NCBI GenBank assembly: GCA_902800025.1
Contig: CADCDA010000007.1
Location: 1-64,000, forward strand
Source: an uncultured Erysipelotrichaceae bacterium
Lineage (GTDB): Bacteria > Bacillota_I > Bacilli_A > RFN20 > CAG-826
Length of the DNA: 64,000 nucleotides
Reading direction: 5' to 3'
Part shown: in pieces, positions 1-8,627 of the stretch
How positions within the stretch are numbered: the stretch's first letter is position 1
Layout of the letters: every line of letters starts with the position of its first letter
Made by a program: the position numbers and the translations under genes
Notes under the pieces: generated by a model
Told to the model about the DNA's origin: nothing
Databases searched by the model: none
Seen by the model: only the letters and a program-made list of their open reading frames with translations

Positions 1-71
1 GGTGGTCCGCATTTCGCCCTTGATGGGGGCGGCTAGTAATAGAGGGCTAATATCTGCCCGACTATGAAAAA
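1..71. other. G+C-rich structured stretch of unknown identity
   Basis: These bases are far richer in G+C than the surrounding DNA and contain two compact potential hairpins (CGCCC/GGGGCG near base 20 and GGGC/GCCC near base 50), followed at once by an intrinsic terminator. The likeliest reading is the 3' end of a structured RNA or leader that begins outside the window. The opening bases faintly recall a T-box antiterminator bulge (GGTGGT-CCGC), but the match is imperfect and no identity is claimed. Strand is probably plus, because the terminator reads that way. Confidence 0.3.
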
Positions 72-100
72 CCACCGGATTGTCCGGTGGATATTTATTT
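72..100 (+). terminator. Intrinsic terminator
   Basis: An 8-bp stem (CCACCGGA at 72-79, TCCGGTGG at 83-90) with a 3-base loop is followed by an A/T-rich tract. It ends whatever transcript enters from the left edge. Confidence 0.7.
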
Positions 101-121
101 ATATAAATATAACAAGTTAAT

Positions 122-160
122 GTTAACTTATTTTGAATTTTGTTAACAAAAATGTTTATT
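122..160 (+). promoter_or_regulatory. Possible promoter and GTTAAC repeats before phosphoglucomutase
   Basis: Two copies of the palindrome GTTAAC (122-127 and 142-147) lie 20 bases apart. A weak promoter can be drawn as TTGAAT (133-138), 16 bases, TTTATT (155-160). The better-looking TACAAT at 180-185 is too close to the start codon at 192 to serve a transcript with a leader. Confidence 0.3.
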
Positions 161-191
161 GGTTGTTTAGCAACAAGAATACAATAGAGAT

Positions 192-1871
192 ATGAAAAAT
201 ATTGAACAAGTTTACCAAAGATGGTTATCTCTTGCGAAAGATGACCAAGATTTAATTAAAGAATTAGAATCGATTAGAAATGATGACGCGAAAAAAGAAG
301 ATGCTTTTTATCGTGAGTTAGAATTTGGCACCGGTGGTTTAAGAGGAGTTATCGGAGCAGGCACTAACAGGATGAACATCTACGTAGTTAGAAAAGCATC
401 TCAAGGTTTAGCGAACTATATTAATAAGCATTTCTCTAGCCCAAGTATCGCTGTTAGCTATGATTCAAGAATTAAAAGCGATTTGTTTTCTATTACCGCA
501 AGTGAAGTATTTGCCGCGAATGGAATTAAAGTCTTTATATATAAAGAATTAGAGCCAACCCCATGCTTAAGCTATGCGGTAAGAGAATTGCATACTTCTG
601 CAGGTATTATGGTAACCGCATCCCATAACCCATCAAAATATAACGGATACAAAGTATATGGAAATGATGGATGCCAAATTACCACTCTTGCAGCGGAAGA
701 AATATTAAAAGAAATAAATAATGTCGATCCATTCGATGATGTAAAACATCAATCATTCGAATCTTTATTAGATAAAGGGTTAATTGAATATATTGATGAT
801 AGTCTAATGACTAAATTCATTAACCGAGTTAAAGAAGAAAGCGTTCTTTTTGGTGATGAGATTAATCGCGACGTTAAAATCATTTATTCCCCACTTCATG
901 GAACCGGTTTGAAACCAGTCACTAGAATCTTAAAAGAAGTTGGCTATAAAAATGTTATTGTCGTTAAAGAACAAGAAGAACCAGATGGTAACTTCACAAC
1001 TTGTCCATATCCAAACCCAGAAATTAAAGAAGCGATGCAAGTCGGTTTAGATTACGCAAAAAGAGAAAACGCCGATTTATTAATTGCGACTGATCCAGAT
1101 GCAGACCGTGTTGGTATTGCGGTTAAAGGAAAAGATGACTATGTCCTTATGAGTGGTAACCAAGTTGGTGTCCTCTTATTAGATTATGTTTGTTCACAAA
1201 GAACAAAACATGGCAAAATGCCTAATAACCCAGTCTATATTAAGACTATTGTGACCACTGACATGGCGAATAAAGTTGCTAAACACTATGGAATAGCCCA
1301 TAAAGATGTTTTAACAGGATTTAAGTATATCGGCGAACAAATTCTCGAACTTGAGAAAAAAGGCCAGGAAAAGTCCTATATTCTTGGCTTTGAAGAGAGC
1401 TATGGATATTTAAGTGGAAGCTACGTCAGAGATAAAGACGCAGTCGATGGTGTTTTCCTAATTGTGGAAATGTTTGCCTATTATAAAACTAGAGGTATTT
1501 CTTTATTAGAAAAAATGGAAGAACTCTATAAAGAATATGGTTACTATAGCAATTATCTCAATTCATATGAATTTGAAGGTAGTAGTGGCTTTACAAAGAT
1601 GAATAACATCATGGACCTATTCAGAAACGGCTTTAGTGATGTTGCAGGCTACAAAATCAAAGAAATTAAAGACTATGATAAAGGCATTGAAGGATTACCA
1701 AAATCAAACGTTATCAAGATGATTATGGAATCTGGAGATTCAATTGTGATTCGTCCAAGTGGCACAGAACCTAAACTAAAAGTTTATATGTCAATATGTG
1801 GTGATTCTATTGAGAAGAATAATCAAAAATATCAAGTCCTAATTAAAAAGTTTGAGGAGTACTTAAAATAA
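192..1871 (+). CDS. pgcA: Phosphoglucomutase (alpha-D-phosphohexomutase family)
   Basis: This cytoplasmic enzyme interconverts glucose 1-phosphate and glucose 6-phosphate; relatives also act on mannose phosphates. All four family loops are visible in 559 residues: the phosphoserine loop TASHNP (Ser144), the metal loop DPDADR (Asp301, 303, 305), the sugar loop GFEESYG (399-405) and the phosphate loop RPSGTEPK (521-528). The length fits the PgcA/PGM2-like branch. Its position ahead of the glycan locus fits channelling of phosphorolysis products, since GH130 enzymes release mannose 1-phosphate, but that link is inference. The start is the first ATG after a weak AGAG ribosome site. Confidence 0.93.
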   Translation: MKNIEQVYQRWLSLAKDDQDLIKELESIRNDDAKKEDAFYRELEFGTGGLRGVIGAGTNRMNIYVVRKASQGLANYINKHFSSPSIAVSYDSRIKSDLFSITASEVFAANGIKVFIYKELEPTPCLSYAVRELHTSAGIMVTASHNPSKYNGYKVYGNDGCQITTLAAEEILKEINNVDPFDDVKHQSFESLLDKGLIEYIDDSLMTKFINRVKEESVLFGDEINRDVKIIYSPLHGTGLKPVTRILKEVGYKNVIVVKEQEEPDGNFTTCPYPNPEIKEAMQVGLDYAKRENADLLIATDPDADRVGIAVKGKDDYVLMSGNQVGVLLLDYVCSQRTKHGKMPNNPVYIKTIVTTDMANKVAKHYGIAHKDVLTGFKYIGEQILELEKKGQEKSYILGFEESYGYLSGSYVRDKDAVDGVFLIVEMFAYYKTRGISLLEKMEELYKEYGYYSNYLNSYEFEGSSGFTKMNNIMDLFRNGFSDVAGYKIKEIKDYDKGIEGLPKSNVIKMIMESGDSIVIRPSGTEPKLKVYMSICGDSIEKNNQKYQVLIKKFEEYLK

Positions 1872-1873
1872 AT

Positions 1874-2497
1874 ATGGTTAGAGTGGAAAAACTTGAACAT
1901 AATGGTTTTAAATATCTTCTTTATTATCCAACTCACTATATAGAAGGGAAGAAATATCCGGTGATGTTTCATCTTCATGGTGCGGGTGGTAGAGGCATTG
2001 ATTTTGAAGGATTTGAAGGATCTCCTCTTCTTGGAATAATAAATAGAGGTGATTCTCCACTTAATGATGGTTTTTGTGTCTTCCCACAATGTAGCACTGA
2101 TACATGGTTTGATCGTTTCTCTGAATTATTAAAATTCACAAAATATATTTATAACCAACCGTATGTTGATAAAAAGAGGTTTAATGCTTCTGGAATATCG
2201 ATGGGGGGATATGGAATATATCAAGTGATGATGGTCCTTCCTAATCTATTTAATAAGGCCATTGTTTGCTGTGGAGGAGGAATGTATTGGAATGCTTATC
2301 GTATGAGCAACATTAAAATACGAATATTCCACGGTGAGAAAGACACCGCTGTATATCCAGAAGAAGCAAGAAGGATGTACGCGAGATTAAAAGAAGCAAA
2401 CACTGATGTTGTTTTAACAATTTATCCAGAATGCGATCATGATTGTTGGAACAAAACATACTCGAATTATGAGCTATTAAAGTGGTATTTTGAGTAA
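1874..2497 (+). CDS. Alpha/beta-hydrolase esterase (PHB depolymerase/prolyl oligopeptidase-like)
   Basis: A 207-residue serine hydrolase without a signal peptide, so probably cytoplasmic. The oxyanion stretch HLHGAGG (34-40), nucleophile elbow GISMGG (Ser109), Asp157 in GEKD and His189 in CDHD form a credible catalytic triad. It starts two bases after the phosphoglucomutase stop and uses a GAGGAG ribosome site inside that gene, so the two are co-transcribed. Such enzymes often deacylate imported oligosaccharides, which would suit the next locus. The substrate is not shown by the sequence. Confidence 0.8.
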   Translation: MVRVEKLEHNGFKYLLYYPTHYIEGKKYPVMFHLHGAGGRGIDFEGFEGSPLLGIINRGDSPLNDGFCVFPQCSTDTWFDRFSELLKFTKYIYNQPYVDKKRFNASGISMGGYGIYQVMMVLPNLFNKAIVCCGGGMYWNAYRMSNIKIRIFHGEKDTAVYPEEARRMYARLKEANTDVVLTIYPECDHDCWNKTYSNYELLKWYFE

Positions 2498-2502
2498 AAC
2501 AA

Positions 2503-2570
2503 GTTTACAAAATCTAGTAAACATTTAATAAACAAACGTAAAAGTTTACGAAAAATTGAGAATGTTTACT
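2503..2570 (+). promoter_or_regulatory. LacI-type operator cluster and promoter region
   Basis: The palindrome CGTAAAAGTTTACG (2537-2550) matches the general LacI-family operator GTAAACGTTTAC except at the central base. Half-sites GTTTAC occur at 2503-2508 and 2564-2569, with GTAAAC at 2517-2522. The last half-site overlaps a plausible -35 (TTTACT, 2565-2570) placed 17 bases from TATATA (2588-2593). A LacI regulator is encoded two genes downstream and is the obvious candidate ligand-controlled repressor. The lipoprotein must therefore start at 2628, not upstream. Confidence 0.55.
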
Positions 2571-2627
2571 TTTTTTGTTGACTTAATTATATATAATGGT
2601 GCGAATATAAAGGTGAGGTATTTTACT

Positions 2628-4712
2628 ATGAAAAACAAAAAGCTCATTTTGTTGACGTCATGTTTACTAGTGTTTTCAAGTTGTTCTCCTAATAACGCGC
2701 CAAAACTCCAAATGGGAGAAATAACCGCTGATGATGATGGAATCCATTGGGCAGCGGTTGAAGGAGCTTCAAAATACTCAGTTGTTGTTAATGACGGTGA
2801 GGCTGTTGAAGTAACCACACCAAAATATAGTTTTAATGAAAGTGTTGGAACATATAAACTCAAGATTTCCGCTATTTCTGCTGATTCCAGTCACCAAAAT
2901 AGCGATCCTGCTAACTTTACTTATGAAACCAAATACACTTCATTATCAAGAATTTACACTGAAGGTAATGATATTGAGTGGGACGATTATGCCGGTAAAG
3001 GTATTGAAGTCAAAAAACAAGAAGATGAGCAATTTGTTTTAGTGCAAGGTGATAGTTACACTGTCACTGAAAGTGATTTATATATTGTCCGTGCTGCTGC
3101 TGGATATAAAGATAACTTCTACTATGTTAGTAACCCAGTTGAGTCTGAAGCCAAAAAAGGAATCGTTGTTTCTGTTGGAGCAACTGAGAATTTTGTCCTT
3201 GAAGATGGTAGCGAAGCTGATGACTACGAATTAGTGGAAAACTACAGCGTTTCTAAATATGCGAGTACTAGCTGGGTGGAATCCGCTGCCGCGATTAATT
3301 TAAATACTTCTAATGAAGGATTTAGTGAAGGCAATTGTATTCAACTTCAGTACTGGCATCATGGTGTCTGGTTTAAATACACCAAGGAAATTGATTTAGA
3401 CAAGAGATATGACACCTTCTCCTTTAAAGTTAAAGGACAAGTAGCAACATATACTTCACTAACTTTTGAAATTACAGATCATATCGTCGTTTCTGGACAA
3501 GATTTAATCGGCGTTTATATTTCTTATCAAATCAATCCAGTCGTTGATCAGTGGAACTATTATACGGTTAGTTTAGATGATCCAGCTTGGACGGTTTCTT
3601 ATAACAATCAAAAATATCCTTTCTCTCAAATTAAAAGTTTGTTAGAAAATGGTGGATATCTCGTTCAATCTTTAGCAGATATGATGCCATTCTTCTCACA
3701 ATTTAGTTTTAGAGTGAATGCTACATACGATAACAATGGCACAAAAGCCTATATGTATTTTGATGATGTTGTTCTCTCTAATAGCGGTAAGTCCACTTCT
3801 AAAGAAACACCAATCAAAGTAGGCAAAACATATGCCTTTGAAAGTGCTGCATTTAACGGCAAAGGTACATTTAATGATGATGGCACCGCTATCTTAAATT
3901 TAAAAATGAAAGCAGGCGGAGATCCAGTTGAACTCCCAGTTACATATTCTATTGAAAATAGTGAGCTCAGAATGATTAGCACAACCGCCGATTATGATTT
4001 TGATGCGACATTTACTCCTGAGCACAATGGTGATGGATTCGTTATTAGTTCAGTTACTGGAGGCGCCGCTGAAGCTTTAGAAGGATTTAAAGCAGAAAAA
4101 TATTTTGTTCTTGATGATTTTGAAAGCTATTCAGAAACAGGACAAGGTTATGACAATAACCATAAAGATCCAACACAAGTTTCTGGCTTAAGAGCAGCAT
4201 ACGCTGCAGATTGGTATCACACAGGAAACGATTACGCTGTTTCCGCAATCGGAGATGCTAACTGGAAACTCATGGGTTCTACTGATTACTTAGAATTAAG
4301 TAAGACTGGTGGAATGAATGGTTCTAAAGCCATGAAATTCAAATATAGCACTGGTGGAGCAATGAGATACACGACTGCTGGTTTAATTACTGGTGAGGCT
4401 AAACCATTTACTGGAAAGACTTTCTCTTTCTTTGCTAAAGGTACATCTGACAATAACGTTAGAGTTAAAGTTAGAGTATTCTCTACCAATCAACTCACAA
4501 AGTCAAACCACACTTCCGATGAAGTTTCCGTTATGAAAGAAATCACAATTCTAAAGAATAGTGATTGGACAGAATACACAGTCGATCTTAAAGAAGGCAC
4601 AACTTATTACGGTGTTTCTTTCACCACACAAGTTGATAAAAATACAACAGCACAATACCCATTAATCGATAACATCAATGTTTATGGTTCAATCAGTCCA
4701 TGGAGTATTTAG
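2628..4712 (+). CDS. Surface lipoprotein with CBM11-like carbohydrate-binding modules
   Basis: A 694-residue exported lipoprotein. The signal peptide ends at lipobox FSSC (Cys19). The start at 2628 is chosen because AGGTGAGG lies 9 bases upstream and the promoter overlaps any earlier start. A short fibronectin-like segment follows (about 35-110). Two jelly-roll-like stretches follow; the second begins with the DDFESYSETGQGY motif that recurs in the protein at 24082. No catalytic residues are recognised. As the first gene after the LacI-type operator it probably captures the glycan at the cell surface. Family assignment is by motif similarity only. Confidence 0.75.
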   Translation: MKNKKLILLTSCLLVFSSCSPNNAPKLQMGEITADDDGIHWAAVEGASKYSVVVNDGEAVEVTTPKYSFNESVGTYKLKISAISADSSHQNSDPANFTYETKYTSLSRIYTEGNDIEWDDYAGKGIEVKKQEDEQFVLVQGDSYTVTESDLYIVRAAAGYKDNFYYVSNPVESEAKKGIVVSVGATENFVLEDGSEADDYELVENYSVSKYASTSWVESAAAINLNTSNEGFSEGNCIQLQYWHHGVWFKYTKEIDLDKRYDTFSFKVKGQVATYTSLTFEITDHIVVSGQDLIGVYISYQINPVVDQWNYYTVSLDDPAWTVSYNNQKYPFSQIKSLLENGGYLVQSLADMMPFFSQFSFRVNATYDNNGTKAYMYFDDVVLSNSGKSTSKETPIKVGKTYAFESAAFNGKGTFNDDGTAILNLKMKAGGDPVELPVTYSIENSELRMISTTADYDFDATFTPEHNGDGFVISSVTGGAAEALEGFKAEKYFVLDDFESYSETGQGYDNNHKDPTQVSGLRAAYAADWYHTGNDYAVSAIGDANWKLMGSTDYLELSKTGGMNGSKAMKFKYSTGGAMRYTTAGLITGEAKPFTGKTFSFFAKGTSDNNVRVKVRVFSTNQLTKSNHTSDEVSVMKEITILKNSDWTEYTVDLKEGTTYYGVSFTTQVDKNTTAQYPLIDNINVYGSISPWSI

Positions 4713-4722
4713 GAAATAAATT

Positions 4723-5739
4723 ATGGCAAAGTCCGCTAGATTAGAAGATATCGCTAGAGAATGTGGTGTCACTAAAGGTTTGGTGTCTAGAGCTTTGGCA
4801 GGCAAATACAATGTTGGTGATGAAAAAAGAAGCATCATCATGCAAAAGGCTGTCGAGCTCGGATATGACTTCAATCGGTTAAGAAGTAAAACAAACAAGA
4901 AAACATCTGTTGTTATTATTGTTTCTTCAACGATTTTAGTGAAAGAAGATTATTGGCAACCGATCATTAAAAATATGTACGCCACTCTTAACAGGTCTTC
5001 CATTAAAATGGAATACTTCGTTTTCGATAGCGACAATATCGACATCGAACAAGTTCGCTCGTTAAAAGACAATCCTTGTATTGCCTTTGTCGTTCTTCAT
5101 AAGAATCCAGACGCAATCTTTAGGGAAATACGTAAGTTTAATAAACCAATTATTGAAGTTGATCCAAAGTATATCCATTCTACTGGAGTCACTCAAATCA
5201 AATATTCTAACTACACTTCTATATATGAAGCGACCAAAATCTTAATCGATTATGGTCATAGAAACATTTGCTTCTATGGAAGTGATATGCACGCTTTCAG
5301 TTTTAGAGAAAGACATGAAGGTTTTAGAGCGTGTGTTTATGACAATAACAAACTCGGTGTTAAAGGTTATGAAGTTATCTTTGATAACAGTGACCTTCAA
5401 TATAGCAACAACAAGATGTTAACAGACACCTTGAATAAGAATCCTCAAATTACCGCGATTGTGTGTGCGAATGATATTTGCGCACTCAACGCCTATAAAG
5501 TAATTGCCAAGATGGGAAAGAACATACCTGATGATTATTCAGTTATCGGATTTGATAACATCAGTAATGGTAGATACGCTGTCCCAACATTATCGACATT
5601 TAATGTTCCTAGAGAACAAATCGGAGATGAAATCGGTTTATACATCATTAGGCTTACTCAAGAAAACAAGCCTCAATATTCCGAATTCACAATTAGATGT
5701 GATTTCATAGAAAGGGATTCAATTAGAAAGTTGAATTAG
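4723..5739 (+). CDS. LacI-family transcriptional regulator
   Basis: Residues 5-30 form the LacI helix-turn-helix (RLEDIARECGVTKGLVSRAL), and the hinge and periplasmic-binding-protein-like sensor domain follow to residue 338, the normal family length. It begins 11 bases after the lipoprotein and is in one operon with the sugar phosphorylase and transporter, so it probably senses a sugar from the imported glycan. The operator cluster at 2503-2570 is its likely site and makes the circuit autoregulatory. Similar half-sites before the gene at 24082 may extend the regulon. Confidence 0.92.
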   Translation: MAKSARLEDIARECGVTKGLVSRALAGKYNVGDEKRSIIMQKAVELGYDFNRLRSKTNKKTSVVIIVSSTILVKEDYWQPIIKNMYATLNRSSIKMEYFVFDSDNIDIEQVRSLKDNPCIAFVVLHKNPDAIFREIRKFNKPIIEVDPKYIHSTGVTQIKYSNYTSIYEATKILIDYGHRNICFYGSDMHAFSFRERHEGFRACVYDNNKLGVKGYEVIFDNSDLQYSNNKMLTDTLNKNPQITAIVCANDICALNAYKVIAKMGKNIPDDYSVIGFDNISNGRYAVPTLSTFNVPREQIGDEIGLYIIRLTQENKPQYSEFTIRCDFIERDSIRKLN

Positions 5740-5746
5740 TAGTGTT

Positions 5747-6730
5747 ATGAGTAAAGTAGTTAACGGAATGGCTATTCCAAATATGCCATGGGAAGAATGC
5801 CCAAAAGGATTTGACGGACCAATTTGGAGATATTCCAAAAACCCAGTCATCAAACGTCGCCCTCATAAAGAAATATCGCGTGCTTTTAATAGTGCGATCG
5901 TTCCTTTTAATGGCGAATTTATCGGCGTCTTTAGAGGCGACAACCTCGATGATATTCCTCACCTTTATGTCGGACATTCAAAAGATGGTGTCAATATTGA
6001 AATCGGTGAACAAATCCATTTCGTTGATGAAAATGATAATCCTATTGCAGATACAATGTATCAATATGATCCACGTGTTATTCCTTTAGAAGGAGAATAT
6101 TACATCGTTTGGTGTGATGAATTATGTGGACCAACTATCGCGATTGCGAAAACTAAAGATTTTAAGAAATTTGTGAAATTTGATAATCCGTTCTTACCAT
6201 ATAACAGAAACGGTGTTCTTTTCCCAAGAAAAGTCAATGATAACTATGTTATGTTATCTCGTCCAAGTGACTCTGGTCACACTGCCTTTGGAGATATCTT
6301 CCTCTCTAAATCCAAAGATATGGTTCATTGGGGAGAGCACCGTGTCGTCGCTCAAAAAGGATATGAGTGGTGGTGCGCTTTAAAGATTGGCGCTGGACCA
6401 GTCCCAATTGAATTAGATGATGGATGGTTACTATTTATACATGGCGTTAATCGCACATGCAATGGATACGTGTACTCGATTGGTGGTATAATCTTAGAGA
6501 AGGATGATCCATCTAAAGTTAAGGCAAGATGCAAACAATTCTTGCTCACACCAGAAATGGACTATGAAACAACAGGCTTTGTTCCTAACGTCATTTTCCC
6601 AACATGCGCGCTTGTAGATGCCCCTACTGGTAGAATCGCACTTTATTATGGAAGCGCTGATACTTACACTAGTGTCGCCTTTACCACAGTTGATCGAGTA
6701 GTTGATTACATCATGAAAAACGGAAGGTAA
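5747..6730 (+). CDS. GH130 family beta-mannoside phosphorylase-like enzyme
   Basis: A 327-residue cytoplasmic five-bladed beta-propeller of glycoside hydrolase family 130. Conserved features include the early arginine-rich strand, the SRAFNSAIVPFNGEF block and the YDPRV motif, whose Asp108 corresponds to the family's proton-donating aspartate. GH130 members phosphorolyse beta-1,4- or beta-1,2-mannosides to mannose 1-phosphate, or in some cases hydrolyse them. The sequence alone does not settle the linkage. Here Tyr replaces the usual Glu before the DPR motif. It lies 8 bases after the regulator and 9 bases before the permease gene. Confidence 0.85.
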   Translation: MSKVVNGMAIPNMPWEECPKGFDGPIWRYSKNPVIKRRPHKEISRAFNSAIVPFNGEFIGVFRGDNLDDIPHLYVGHSKDGVNIEIGEQIHFVDENDNPIADTMYQYDPRVIPLEGEYYIVWCDELCGPTIAIAKTKDFKKFVKFDNPFLPYNRNGVLFPRKVNDNYVMLSRPSDSGHTAFGDIFLSKSKDMVHWGEHRVVAQKGYEWWCALKIGAGPVPIELDDGWLLFIHGVNRTCNGYVYSIGGIILEKDDPSKVKARCKQFLLTPEMDYETTGFVPNVIFPTCALVDAPTGRIALYYGSADTYTSVAFTTVDRVVDYIMKNGR

Positions 6731-6739
6731 TTCGTTGTA

Positions 6740-7705
6740 ATGGAAAAAGTTTTAATCAAAGATCGACAAAGCTTTAAATATTCATTAAAGAAGAAAATCA
6801 GTTCTTCTCGCTTTTTGATTTTCATGATTATTCCAGCGATTATTTATTACGCTGTTTTCTGTTATGCACCAATGTATGGTGTTCTACTTTCCTTTACATA
6901 CTACACATATGATGGAGGTATTACCGGTTCCATTCTTAATAACTGGGTTGGGTTTGATAACTTCGTCTTTATTTTCAAATTCCCAGCTTTTAAACAGGCA
7001 GTACTTAATACATTACTTATCGGTTCTTTAAAGATTATTATCGCTTTCTTGGGCGCAGTTACTGTCGCCTTACTCATTAATGAGTTAAGAATGAGGTTCT
7101 TTAAGAAATTCGTTCAAATCACTGTGACATTCCCACACTTCTTATCATGGGTTGTTGTCGCAAGTTTGTTTTTATTACTTTTTGATCGAACTGGCGTTAT
7201 TAGCCATTTAATAGTGGCGATGGGTGGAAAAGAATTAAAAGTGTTCTCCGATGGAAAACAATTCATTGGATTATTGCTCGCTAGCGATGTTTGGAAAGAA
7301 GCTGGATGGGGTTCAATTATTTATATTGCTACTATGGCGGGTATTTCTACTGACTTATATGAAGCTGCGGATATCGATGGTGCTTCACGTTTACAAAAGA
7401 TTTGGCATATCACTCTTCCAGGAATTAAATCAACCGCAATCCTCTTACTTATCATGTCTGTTGGTGGTGTTCTTTCTGCCGGATTTGATCAAATCTACAA
7501 TATGACATCTCAATTAAATAACAGGTTAGTTATCAATTCAGTACAAATCATTGACACTCTTATTTATTCGTCAACCATTGCTTCTGAATCGTTAAATGAA
7601 GGCGTTACCACAGCGATTGGTTTATTTAAATCACTCGTTGGTTTCGTTTTAGTTATAGTGACCGATAGAATTGCAAAATTATGCGGAGAAAGGGGAATTA
7701 TTTAG
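6740..7705 (+). CDS. Sugar ABC transporter permease (LplB type)
   Basis: A 321-residue inner-membrane protein with about six transmembrane helices. The cytoplasmic EAA loop EAADIDGASRLQKIWHITLPGI contacts the ATPase. The N-terminal RFLIFMIIPAIIYYAVFCYAPMYG block is typical of LplB-type polysaccharide and oligosaccharide permeases. It pairs with the next permease and the solute-binding lipoprotein. The GGAAGG ribosome site lies in the end of the preceding GH130 gene. Confidence 0.93.
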   Translation: MEKVLIKDRQSFKYSLKKKISSSRFLIFMIIPAIIYYAVFCYAPMYGVLLSFTYYTYDGGITGSILNNWVGFDNFVFIFKFPAFKQAVLNTLLIGSLKIIIAFLGAVTVALLINELRMRFFKKFVQITVTFPHFLSWVVVASLFLLLFDRTGVISHLIVAMGGKELKVFSDGKQFIGLLLASDVWKEAGWGSIIYIATMAGISTDLYEAADIDGASRLQKIWHITLPGIKSTAILLLIMSVGGVLSAGFDQIYNMTSQLNNRLVINSVQIIDTLIYSSTIASESLNEGVTTAIGLFKSLVGFVLVIVTDRIAKLCGERGII

Positions 7706-7707
7706 TT

Positions 7708-8616
7708 ATGAAATCTAATAAACTTAAAAGACTTCCTCTTTTGACTAGAGATAAACCAGGACCATCAAACCGTTTTGGTGGATTTGATGTCGTCTTATTT
7801 ATTATCTTACTGGTGTACGCTCTCCTCATTATTTTCCCATTCTATTATTTGTTTGTTGTTTCAATTACACCTTTAGATATTTATTCTGAAACACCATTCT
7901 TAATTTGGACTCCAGTGATTTCTTTTGAATCATATGAACTCGTCTTTACCAACAAGCATATTTGGAATGGTTTAGGAATTACATCCATCCTCTTATTTGG
8001 TGGTACAGCGTATCAATTATTCTTCACAGTTATTACTGGATACGCGCTTAGTAGAAAAGGATGGTTTGGACAAAACTTTGTTATGAATATGATTATCGTT
8101 ACCATGTTCTTTGGTGGCGGCCTTATTCCTTACTATGTCTTAATTAGAACCTTAGGAATGATTGATACTATTTGGGTCATGATTATTCCTGGTGCGATTG
8201 ATACTTTCAATATGTTATTAATGCGTAACTACTTCGCTTCTTTACCAAAAGAACTCGAAGAAAGCGCACGAATCGATGGAGCGAATGATATTCAAATCTT
8301 TGTGAAAATCTTCCTTCCATTATCTTTGCCAATGCTTGCGACGATCGGATTATTCTTCGCAGTTGGTAACTGGAATTCTTGGTATAACGGTATGTTATTT
8401 AACCATAGCCAAGAATTAAAAACATTACAGCAAGTCTTACAACAGATCACCGCTAATACGAATAGTATGATTCCTAATCCGAATCCACAAAAGATTAACT
8501 CTGATAGTCTTAAGACTGCTGCTATTTTCTTCACGATTATTCCGATGATGTGCTTTTATCCATTCTTACAAAGATATTTCGTAAAAGGCATCGTTGTTGG
8601 TGCAATTAAAGGTTAG
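7708..8616 (+). CDS. Sugar ABC transporter permease (YtcP/CUT1 type)
   Basis: A 302-residue permease with six predicted helices and the EAA-like loop EESARIDGANDIQIFVKIFLPLSLP. It forms the second membrane subunit of the importer. An in-frame ATG at 7681 would overlap the previous gene by 25 bases, but the AAGGGG ribosome site sits before the ATG at 7708, two bases after the upstream stop, so that start is preferred. It is followed after 11 bases by the solute-binding protein. Confidence 0.92.
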   Translation: MKSNKLKRLPLLTRDKPGPSNRFGGFDVVLFIILLVYALLIIFPFYYLFVVSITPLDIYSETPFLIWTPVISFESYELVFTNKHIWNGLGITSILLFGGTAYQLFFTVITGYALSRKGWFGQNFVMNMIIVTMFFGGGLIPYYVLIRTLGMIDTIWVMIIPGAIDTFNMLLMRNYFASLPKELEESARIDGANDIQIFVKIFLPLSLPMLATIGLFFAVGNWNSWYNGMLFNHSQELKTLQQVLQQITANTNSMIPNPNPQKINSDSLKTAAIFFTIIPMMCFYPFLQRYFVKGIVVGAIKG

Positions 8617-8627
8617 GAGGACCAATT

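Noticed and set aside
2578-2597. TTGACT followed by TATAAT before the lipoprotein gene
   Set aside because: The spacer is only 8 bases, too short for one promoter; TTTACT with TATATA at 17 bases fits better.
2556-2627. N-terminal extension of the lipoprotein at 2628
   Set aside because: It would put 24 residues before a clear lipoprotein signal peptide and would overlap the promoter and ribosome site.
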